Assembly (NCBI RefSeq): GCF_000315625.1
Contig: NW_005434450.1
Span: forward strand, 1,425 to 25,384
DNA length: 23,960 nt
Direction of reading: 5' to 3'
From: Guillardia theta CCMP2712
Lineage: Eukaryota; Cryptophyceae; Pyrenomonadales; Geminigeraceae
The translations under genes were made by a program, and so were the position numbers. Numbering within the stretch: position 1 is the stretch's first letter; each line of letters starts with the position of its first letter. The notes under the pieces were generated by a model, which worked only from the letters and a program-made list of their open reading frames with translations, had not been told where the DNA came from and searched no databases. This document shows positions 15,958-23,960 of this stretch, in pieces.

Positions 15958-17951
15958 ATGCGCGTTCCCCTCCTGCTTGCCGCCGGCGCCGCCGCATGCT
16001 CAGCGTTCGCTCCTGCTGTGCCATCCGGGTATGTGAGGGATCAATTAAGAGATCCTTCCCTTTGTTCCTCCCTGCTTGATATCCATGGCCTGTGCCCATG
16101 TTCATACATGCACCATCGTCCTCCTTTCAATGCTACGTTTAACAACTGTGTCACATGCTTCTCCCTCTTCTTCTCCTTCCTCATATATCCTTGTATTTAA
16201 ACTACTTTGCTCTCCCATGAATTTCGTCGGCCCTGTCATGTGTGCCATGCTGTTTGCATTCATGTTCTTGTGCTTTCGTAGCTCCAACAATAATGTCGGG
16301 TAGAGTGGAAATTGAAGCAAGGGATGATGGAGCTGCGCTTGCCGGTGGATCACATCGCTTGTTGAGGGAGCATTGTTTTCGTTTCAACAGCCTTCAACCC
16401 TGAAGCGAAAGGGGGGATGGGGCTAGGGGGAGAGAGGAGGGTAGCGCAGGCAAGAGTATAGGATACGAGTTTCTGAGGTCATGTGTTTGAAAGCTTTCCC
16501 CAATCCCTCCAAGTACTGTGACAGGGGAAATTCCTCATAGATGAAGTCAGGCTTCATTAGATAGAAGCAGCACTGTGCACATGATAGGAATGATCTCTCG
16601 ACTGATGCTGCTGATCGTATGTTGGGAACTTTGATATGATGGCCTTTTCTCCATGCCTTCCTCCTTGCTCGTCCCTAGAAGGATTCCTATCGTCGTGCTC
16701 ACGAATTTCTTCACAGCACTGGGCTCACCTCCCTCAAGATGGCCCAGGCTGCTCCTCCTGCCAAGCTTCCCGTAAGTTGCCTCTGACTCAGCGGATGAGC
16801 TGTTGACAGTTAATCGCAGCTCCCTAAGGCTAAGGTCAACGCCTTGGAGGTCAACAAGAAGCAGTGGGGAATCGAGGGAGCTCCTGCTGTACGACTCCAT
16901 CCTCCCTCCTACTCTTCCCAGCTGACCCTCTCCTGTAGGCTTCGGCTGCTGCCCCTGCGCCCAAGGCTGCTCCTAAGAAGGTCATTGTGAAGTTGTGAGG
17001 GGTTGGCCCGATGCTGACTCTCTCCTTCCAGGCTGCTGCCAAGGCTGCGGCTGCTGGCAGCGACAGCTCCATGGGCTTCACCGGAGTCCCCAACGACTTC
17101 TTCCGCCCTGGACAGTCTGCCTTTGCTGCCGAGCCAGCTACCCAGACCGTGAGCTTGCACGCCGCACCTCCTGTCTTTTTCTAACATTGAACTCCAGTTC
17201 CTTGGCATGCGTGGACCCCGCGCTGAAGGCCACAGGGAGAAGTTCGGCGGAAAGCACGTAAGAGGATCGCATGCCTCCTGACAGGCTTGTTCTCATGCTG
17301 CCGCAGGCCGCTGTTAGCTTGGCCATGGCTGCCCTCCTCTTCCAGCCCATCTCCCAGGCTGGCATGTACTCCATGGAGGGAGGCTCCCTCTCCAAGCAGT
17401 CCTTCTCTAACCTCGAGGTCACCACTCCTCCCAGCTCCCGTCCTCCCTTGCTAACGGCTGCGGTCAGGTGCCCGGATTTGGCAACGTGAAGAAGGTTCCC
17501 ACCATCGAGTCCTTCTTCCCCTTCTCCAAGGCCGGCTTCGAGGCCTCCCCCGTGCTCTTCTCCAAGAACTCCATGGTCGTCGTGGAGGACCCCCGCGCTG
17601 GATGTGGCGCCATGTACTCCGATGGTCTGCTCCTGTCATCCCCCCGGGCGACATACTGACGTCACTGCACAGGTGCTTGCCACACCTTCCTTGACGAGAT
17701 GTCCGATCTCCTCAAGAAGAAGCCCGAGACCCTTCCTCGCTCCGAGGTAAGAGCTTGCCTCGCCTCCTCCTCTCCTTCCTGTGTTTCTACCCCCGAACGC
17801 TCTTGTCTTGTCTCCGTCATCCCTGCTCCCTTCTCCTCCTGTTGTTCACCTTCATCGAATACCCTTGTGCTCATACTGCAACCTTCAGGGCAAGCCCCTC
17901 TACTTCACCCAGTGGTCCTACGATCACGCTGCCTGGAACGCCAAGAAGTAA
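15958..17951 (+). CDS. Gene E: plastid-targeted protein of unknown function
   Basis: Ten exons join in phase: 15958-16028, 16717-16771, 16820-16888, 16939-16980, 17032-17148, 17198-17257, 17307-17417, 17468-17624, 17673-17746 and 17889-17951. They encode 272 residues. A signal peptide ([14 protein letters not shown]) followed by FAPAVPSG matches the bipartite leader used across the four membranes of secondary red plastids. Next come an Ala/Pro/Lys-rich linker (about 43-85), a segment [17 protein letters not shown], a hydrophobic stretch [16 protein letters not shown] (possible membrane contact), and a C-terminal region with two Cys ([14 protein letters not shown]) ending in [10 protein letters not shown]. 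Clean short exons and a G/C-ending codon preference suggest high expression. I recognise no family. A thylakoid- or photosystem-associated subunit is a guess. Intron 1 is 688 nt; seven of the others are 48-51 nt. Confidence 0.85.
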
Positions 17952-18034
17952 AGGAGTGCAAACATTTATTTAGTTATTGTTGTCGGTAAATCGTGTTGGT
18001 CTGCACTTCTGCACAGCAGATGTCTCTCGCTGCT

Positions 18035-18752
18035 CTACTGCTCCTGCTTGAACACATGAGTCTCCAACAACTTTCCTCCCACCGGAGTGACAGCGTTGGC
18101 CGCTGCTTGCGTGTGCTTCCTGAAGTTGTCGAACCAGTTGCTCTCTCCCTTGCGGTCCAGAGCGTCTGAGGTGGCCATCCACGCCCCCATGAGGGCGGCA
18201 TGGCCGCATAGGACGAGGTGGCCGGGCGATGCCTTGGATGTGGGGCCTTTGGGGGCAACCTGAGCGAGGGTGAGAGGGCGAGTGCGAGGAGCTCGACTGA
18301 CCTCGTTGCTCATCATGGCAGGTACAGCAAGAGCTTCAGTCGTACCGCCGACCTGGTGCCATGCAGCGGAAGGCATCAGCCCGCGCACGTCGGGCGTTAC
18401 TTGAGTGTTGCAGTCAGGAGGATTCCAGGTAACGTTCCATCCTGGCATGGGGTCGCAGATGCCGGGGTATGCAGTGTCGTAGCTCTCCGTAACCAGCGAC
18501 TGAGTACCTCCTGCTTGGTGCCATGCAGCGGAAGGCATCAGCCCGCGCACGTCGGGCGTTACTTGAGTGTTGCAGTCAGGAGGATTCCAGGTGACGTTCC
18601 ATCCTGGCATGGGGTCGCAGATGCCGGGGTATGCAGTGTCGTAGCTCTCCGCCAGTTGGACGGGGCCTGAAGTCAGTCTGTCATCGACACAGATCGTCAC
18701 ATGCGCTCTCACCATTGTGAAACATAGCTCCAAGATGTGTAAGTTCAAACAT
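18035..18752 (-). CDS. Gene F: hypothetical protein with tandem 54-residue duplication
   Basis: Three exons on the minus strand join in phase: 18752-18713, 18666-18302 and 18259-18035, separated by introns of 46 and 42 nt. The product has 209 residues from the ATG at 18752. An acceptor-like TTGGCAG lies just before that ATG, so an upstream exon is possible. Two nearly identical copies of a 54-residue unit each contain SYDTAYPGICDPMPGWN, NPPDCN and VRGLMPSAAWHQ. The C-terminal part has CGHAALMGAWMATSDALDRK and NWFDNFRKHTQAAANAV. The 42-nt intron is a multiple of three without a stop, so retention would add 14 residues. I recognise no family. It converges on gene E with only 83 nt between the stops. 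Confidence 0.6.
18354..18651. repeat. 162-bp period in-frame tandem duplication within gene F
   Basis: The 136-bp stretch 18354-18489 recurs at 18516-18651 with one mismatch that I can see (GGTAACG versus GGTGACG). The copies are separated by 26 bp of unlike DNA. The period of 162 bp is exactly 54 codons, so the reading frame is kept. Confidence 0.95.
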
Positions 18753-19295
18753 CTGCCAACAATCAGCACATGGCATCTCAAGCTCGAAGGAACGTCGACA
18801 TTCCAGGTCGACCCTTTGTCACTTACTCCCCCCTCACTCTCACGCAGTCCCAGTCCCCCACCCTCATGTCCCAACTCTGCGAAAAAAACCTTCACAAAGT
18901 CTACTCACAATCATTCACGAGCTTCTTGATCTTTCTAATTCACTTCTGACCCCTCCTTCCCCCACCGACCTGCCTCGTCCTGCTGATTGTTCTGGTCGAT
19001 TCTTCCCTCACCCCATGCTTCCCTTCGCGCCCTCAACCCTTTCTGTCTCTCGTCCTCAATCCTCTGCTGTCATATCGTTCCTGTCCTGCCCTCACCTTCC
19101 CTCCCTCCTCTCTCCCCCTCCTCTCTCCCTCCTCCTCCCCCCCCCTCCTCTCTCCCCCTTCCTCTCTCCCCCCTCTTTCCCTCCCCATGTCTGTTCGACA
19201 AACTTTGTATCCCCCACCCCCCCTCTCACATGGGGGTATACCACCTACCAATGACAAATCCATCAAATAGTCTCAAAATGACCCCTACTATCAGT

Positions 19296-19310
19296 ACCCA
19301 CCCCTACCCT
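19296..19310 (-). promoter_or_regulatory. G-rich GGGTAGGGGTGGG motif facing gene F
   Basis: The minus strand reads AGGGTAGGGGTGGGT. A further AGTAGGGGT lies at 19281-19289 on the same strand. The motif is oriented with gene F, about 540 nt before its proposed ATG. Confidence 0.3.
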
Positions 19311-19471
19311 CTCCCATACCTCACAGAACCAGAGCAAAAACGTTGCAGCTACGTAACGTTAAGTCAGTTGAGTGTTACAGATATGTAACGAGATGTGACT
19401 GGTTCTCTGGTCAACCATCTGCGCGGATTGTATCGACTTTGTTCAGTAGGGGTACATTTTCCTTGATATAT

Positions 19472-19484
19472 GGGGGTAGGGGTG
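19472..19484 (+). promoter_or_regulatory. G-rich GGGGGTAGGGG motif facing the cullin gene
   Basis: GGGGGTAGGGGTG, with AGTAGGGGTAC about 25 nt before it, lies on the strand of the cullin gene, about 535 nt before its ATG. It diverges from the motif pointing to gene F. Confidence 0.3.
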
Positions 19485-20018
19485 ATATTTGTACCACAAA
19501 GGTGCGAAAATGCAACTGGGTGTAGGAGGTGGAGGAGGGAGGGAGAGGGAGAGGGAGAGGGAGTGGGAGGGGGAAGGGGAGAGGGAGCGACAAGATGGAA
19601 CCATCGAGAGAGATAAGATGATCAGGGGAGGGGAGAGGAAGAGGAAGAGGGTGAGGAGCAAGAGCAGGAGCAGAAGCAACAAAGAGGTCGCACAGATGCC
19701 TTCATGCCTATCATCTCATTATTGATCCTGTCTGTGATGCTTCCTATAAGTCCTTGATGGAGGGAGAAGGGAAAGAAGAAGATCATTTCTCCGAAGCTGT
19801 GTCCATGCTTGACATCAGTGATTGCTTTTCTATTCTGTAACATACTCACTCGATACTATTGTTGTTGGGATTTACTCCTACCGATTCCATTGCAGGCAAC
19901 GTTGCTCTCATCATATCTTACTATCGATTCAGGCCCGTCGCAATCTCTTGTTCAGCGGGAAGGCTCATGTTCTTGACCTTCGTCTCTCTCCTATAATGCT
20001 CACTTGAACCACATTCTG

Positions 20019-22599
20019 ATGTCGCTGCTCAACGCAAGGCCGCTGGACTTCGATACAACCTGGAAGCTCCTGCAGAGTGAAGTGAGCAGGCTGGTCACAG
20101 ACCCCACAGTCGGGATCTCCAACCAGAAGTTCGTCCAGTGTCACACGTACATCTACAAGATCTGCACCATACCGCAAGGCAGGGAGGGGAAGCCTCTCGC
20201 GGACCGCCTCTACTACGAGCTGAAGGGATGCCTGGAGAGAGTGTGCAAGCAGATTGCCAGGGAGCTGCTGGTGTCGAGCAACCTGCTGCCGCTCTACCTC
20301 GCCAAGTGGAAGAACTTCGCCATCGGCTTGCGGTGTGTCAACGCCATCTTCGACTACCTCAACAGGTTTTGGATCAGGTCCCACTGCCAGGAGGGGCTGA
20401 TACCGGAGGACGGAGTGTACCCGAGCGTCCTTGAGATGGGGACGGCGGTGTGGCGGGACAACGTGCAGGTCATCCCGGTAGCGCAACAGATGCTCGAGGC
20501 GATGTGGAGCCATATCTGTGAAGGCAGGAAGGGAGCCCTGTTGGAGTTCAGCTTGATCCGGGAGATCCTCGGGGTATACAGGGAGCTGGGCTGCCGGCCC
20601 GACAGCGGGAGGGTGTATGACTCGGACTTTGCGGGCCCCTTTGTCCAGCTGACCTTCCAGTTCTACTCGCAGGAGGCGCTGGAGTTGATGGCGGCCCAAG
20701 ACTTTGACGCATACGCGCTCAGGGCGCACGAGAGCATATCGTCGGAGCTGGCTGCGGCCTCGCGCTTCCTCCTCCCTGAGACGCTGCCAGAGCTCTGCAT
20801 GGCCTGCGAGAGGGCCTTCATCGAGGAGCAGAAGCCTTGGCTACAGTCCATCTTCGAGGCTCTCCTGCTGCAGGACGACATGCGCGAGCAGCTCTGGCGG
20901 CTGTACGCGCTGCTAAGGAGGGTAGACGGGGCACTGGACGGGGGGAGAACGAGCCTCTTTGAGCTCATCTCAAGGGAAGGGACGGCGGCGATGGCGGCGC
21001 TGGAGGAGGGAGAGGATGGGGAGGGCAGGCAGGGTATCGATCCAAGCATGTTCCTGTCGACCTTCACGGAGCGACTGGAGTACTACTACACCCTCGTGCA
21101 CGACAGCCTCGAGGATGACGCCGAGTTCCTCAACGCCGTGGCAAAGGCGCTGGTCGTCGTCGTCAACTCCATCAAGAGCTGCGCGCTGCTGCTCGCCCAG
21201 CATGCGCACTCCGTGCTGGACAAGCACGGGGCCCGCGAGCGCGGGATAGGATGCGACACCGTCTCCGCGATGACGGACGTTGTGACCTGCCTCAAGTACG
21301 TGCTTGACAAGGACATCTTTCAGGAGAACTACGTCAGACTGTACGCACAGCGGCTGATCCTGGATTCGTCGATCTCGCAGGAGGCGGAGGAGTTCATGAA
21401 CGATTCCCTGCGGTCAGTCTGCTCCCCTGACTTCATCTCCCGTCTGCAGAGGATGCTGGCGGACAAGGTGAGGAGCAAGGAGCTGGAGGACGACTTCTAC
21501 GACGACTACGATGCCGACACGAGCGTCTGCGGCATGCATGTGCTCCTCCTCACTGCCGGGACCTGGCCCATCGCCATCCCCTCCCCCATCCCCATTCCCG
21601 ACTGCCTGCGGCAGGGGATCGAGACGTTCGAGGTGTTTTACGGGAGCAAGTACAAGGGAAGGAGGCTGTCTTGGATGCTGCAGCTGGGCAAGGCCGAAGT
21701 TCGCGGGTTCTTCTCGAGGACGTACGAGTTCTCCGTGAGCATGGCGCAGCTCTGCGTGCTGATGGCCTTCAACACTGCCCCCTCCCTCTCCTTCCCGGAG
21801 CTCCTGACGATGACCGGCTTCGAGGAGGAGGAGCTCGATCAGGTGCTGCGGTCGCTTGCCAAGTCCAAGCTCCTCCTGCAGGTCAAGACGTCGGACGCTG
21901 CAGGCACAGAGGAGGGAGGTGAGACTGCGGGCAAGGGATGGGGAAGGAGGGAGGGAGCGAGGGAGGAAGGGAGGAGGGGAGGAGAAGCGGGGGAAAGGGG
22001 CGAGGAGAAGAGCTGAGGAGGTGAAGTGGGCTTGACTCTTGTGTGCTAGATCGGAGCGGGGAGGAGTCGGAAGGGTCGGAGAGGAGGAGGGAGGAGATGA
22101 AGATGCTGGTGAACGACAAATACAGCAACAAGAAGACGAGAGTGAGGATCGTTCCTCACATGGCCATGGGGAAGAAGGTCAGCACGGCATCACCTGCTGG
22201 TCTCCTGCTGACGAGGAGGCAGGAGGAAGCCAGCAACGCGGCTGCAGAGGAGCTCCCTCAGGACAGGAACCCGCAGATTCAGGTGAGGATTCGAGGGAGA
22301 GGTGGGAAGGGGGAGCGGGGGAGGAGAAGGTATAGGTGAGAGGGGAGGAGAGAGGAGAGGAAAGGGAGGGGAGAGTGGAGAGGGAAGGGTGCGGAGAGGC
22401 GGTAGAGGAGAGGAAGGGTTCGCGAGAGGAGGAGGAAGGAGGGGGATGCGGAGGAAGGGAAGAAGAATGTAAGCCGGGTGGAGGGCGAGGGGGGGGGGAG
22501 GCGGGAAGGTCTGAAGATGCAGCAGGCTGTGATCGTCAGGATCATGAAGCATCGAAAGATACTCTCGCACAATGATCTCACAAAGGAGGTGAAAAGTAT

Positions 22600-22656
<57 letters not shown>

Positions 22657-22924
22657 GTTCTCTGCCGCTCCTGCTCTCGTCCTCCTCCCCCCTTTTCTCT
22701 CCTTCTGCTCTCCTACCCTGGCGTAACCTTGACTCGCCGTCCGGTCCCGTCTTTGTCCCTCCTCCCATCTTCTCCCTTCCTCCCCTCCCATTTCTCATGT
22801 GCAGTTTGGCCTATTTCTCGTTGCCTTCTCTCTCTCTTCTCCTCCTAACTCGTTTCTTAAGGTTCTCGAGCACCTTGCGGGCAGGTTTGTTCCCTCCTGC
22901 CCAGACATTAAGAGGAACATCGAT
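20019..22924 (+). CDS. CUL1-like cullin, final exon not found
   Basis: Cullins are scaffolds of RING ubiquitin ligases: the N-terminal helical repeats hold the substrate adaptor, the C-terminal domain holds the RING protein and is modified by NEDD8. Exons are 20019-21918, 22050-22282, 22526-22588 and 22862-22924, in phase, giving 753 residues. The first Met is the ATG at 20019. The N-terminal region has FVQCHTYIYKICT, and the cullin homology region has TFEVFYGSKYKGRRLSWMLQ, which corresponds to the beta-sheet and winged-helix part. DRNPQIQ joins AVIVRIMKHRKILSH, matching the neddylation segment with its acceptor lysine (IVRIMK). The next exon (HLAGRFVPSCPDIKRNID) aligns best with CUL1 (SCF complex). 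The last ~22 residues of the winged helix are absent in the window. Introns 3 and 4 contain CTCCTG arrays. Confidence 0.85.
22283..22525 (+). other. Purine-rich intron 2 of the cullin gene
   Basis: From GTGAGG to the acceptor GATGCAGCAG this intron is dominated by GGGAGAGG, GAGGAGG and GGGGGGG on the sense strand. This is opposite to introns 3 and 4 of the same gene. Protein frames across it are artefacts. Confidence 0.6.
22601..22657. repeat. (CTCCTG)n array in cullin intron 3
   Basis: About nine CTCCTG units start 12 nt after the GTGAAA donor at 22589, on the sense strand. The unit is the same as in gene D intron 11. Confidence 0.9.
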
Positions 22925-22937
22925 GTGAGTGGAGCTT

Positions 22938-22938
<1 letters not shown>

Positions 22939-23000
<62 letters not shown>

Positions 23001-23010
23001 CGCTCCCGCT
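22939..23010. repeat. (CTCCTG)n array after the last recognised cullin exon
   Basis: About eleven CTCCTG units, then CTCCCG variants, start 14 nt after the GTGAGT donor at 22925. They resemble the array in intron 3 of the same gene. Confidence 0.9.
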
Positions 23011-23065
23011 TTAACCTCCTCCTCCTTCGGCTGTCTTTACCTCATCTTTCTCCTCTTCTCTCCAG

Positions 23066-23960
23066 CCCCCCCTCCTCCTCCTCATGACCACCTTGCTGCT
23101 GCTGCTGCTGGAGGAGGAGGTGGTGGTGGTGGTATTAGCTCGCATACCATCTCCTCGTCCTCCTCTCCTCCTCGACTCCAGCAGCCTCGCTTTTGATCAC
23201 AACGCTTCTGCAGCAGAGGTCAGCACTTTGTTGTTGAGATTCCGAGCCAGTATGTCAATCTTCATCGGGGAGGTTGTGACTCTCCATCTTCCTGGCTTCC
23301 AGCAGGAGCGCCAAGTCCCCGTTGTTTTTTCCAGTGTTGAGTTTTCGGCAGCGAGCTGGCAAGCATCTTCGCAGTCACTCATTTTCACGGCTGGGGAAAA
23401 CATCACAGCGGGGACACTGTGCAATGTTACTGTTCTGCGTGACGCAATGATACGGTTGCCTTTGGACGGAGTACGGGTCAATCAAAGCAGTCTGAAACTG
23501 AGCACCAATGCACGGCAGGGGCCCATCTTGCCAACGAGCATCTCATTGGTCCAGCCTGTAGGACACTTTGTACAATCTGAGCTGTTGTATGATCCTGCAA
23601 TAGCCGGCAGATTCACGAACATCATATTGCGCATGAAACCTGCTATGGCTTTGAAACGTGATGACGTTTTGTTGGTCGATTTTCCTTTTTTGCTGTACTC
23701 ACCTTCGTTTGACGGCAATTTTTCATCAAGCTTTGTCTACCAAACATCTCGGAATATTTCATTTTCTTGGCAAGATGCCACGTTGAGGATGCAGTTTGAT
23801 GAAGGTGTTCAACCATTGAACCAGGTTGACATATTTATCATGAGCAATACTACATTTCAGATTCCTCCTGCAGGAATCAGTCGTTCATCTCAGCCTAGGT
23901 ATCTTCTGAGTGCAACGGAGGGGCCGATCCCGTGGACCATATTTGCACCACCGCCATTGG
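23066..23960 (+). CDS. Partial gene: secreted-type protein with tandem beta-rich repeats
   Basis: An open frame runs from the acceptor TTCTCTCCAG (ending 23065) past the window edge without a stop. The first ATG in frame is at 23084, followed by a Leu run, then Glu and Val runs. From about 23222 the sequence is clearly protein-like. Two copies of a roughly 115-residue unit can be aligned: STLLLRFRASMSIFIGEVVTL with TNIILRMKPAMALKRDDVLLV, and then IRLPLDGVRVNQSSLKL with FQIPPAGISRSSQPRYLL. Alternating hydrophobic residues suggest beta sandwiches. Several N-glycosylation sequons (NAS, NIT, NVT, NQS, NFS, NIS, NTT) suggest an extracellular or lumenal location. No named family was recognised. The first ~45 codons may be intronic or leader sequence. 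It is in phase with the cullin donor at 22925. Confidence 0.6.

Larger units (their letters stand above)
18753..20018. other. Divergent intergenic region between gene F and the cullin
   Basis: It contains pyrimidine-rich DNA (19090-19190), oppositely oriented G-rich motifs facing each gene, and a GGGAGA-rich segment (19520-19600). Some of it may be 5' leader or unrecognised first exons of gene F. No coding sequence is supported. Confidence 0.5.

Noticed and set aside
19965-20729. 254-codon minus-strand frame opposite the cullin
   Set aside because: It is antisense to a clearly conserved cullin exon; its open length follows from the GC-rich codon use.

Overview
This window is eukaryotic nuclear DNA. 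Genes are split by GT-AG introns, many only 42-54 nt long, intergenic DNA is rich in microsatellites, and there are no operons or ribosome binding sites. One gene (15958-17951) starts with a signal peptide followed by an Ala-Phe junction (CSA/FAPA). That is the classic bipartite plastid-targeting leader of algae with a red-derived secondary plastid. Together with the GC content and intron style this suggests a cryptophyte resembling Guillardia theta. The assignment is inference; no search was possible.

Layout: 1-788 microsatellites and the 5' side of a small gene A, whose last exon ends at 1052 (+). On the minus strand follow gene B, a short coiled-coil protein (2003-1390), and a COMMD10-like gene (4355-2564) with about 64 CTG units in its first intron. 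A spacer (4356-5916) leads to gene C, a plus-strand protein with poly-Gln, two PDZ domains and coiled coils (5917-8598). After another spacer comes gene D (9966-15183), about 15 exons encoding roughly 980 residues of helical-repeat protein, probably an organellar RNA-binding factor. Gene E (15958-17951) is the plastid-targeted protein, in ten exons. Gene F (18752-18035, minus) converges on E and contains a 162-bp in-frame tandem duplication. A CUL1-like cullin (20019-22924, +) lacks only its last ~22 codons. The right edge (23066-23960) is an open exon of a secreted-type protein with two copies of a ~115-residue beta-rich repeat.

Three patterns cut across genes. (1) Larger introns carry pyrimidine-rich microsatellites on the coding strand (CTG, CTCCTG, CTCTG, CTC, TCCC), while the other introns are about 42-54 nt. 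(2) GC-rich blocks dense in GAGTC/GACTC begin just after the stop codons of the COMMD10-like gene, gene C and gene D. (3) G-rich GGGGTAGGGG-like motifs lie upstream of several genes, on the strand of the gene they precede.

The genes do not form one pathway. The COMMD protein and the cullin both belong to ubiquitin-related biology (COMMD proteins bind cullins in animals), but their proximity here is probably accidental. Exon boundaries were deduced by hand from phase and splice signals. Those of C, E and the cullin are the safest. The 3' end of the COMMD gene, exon 1/2 of gene D and the 5' ends of A and F are the least safe.
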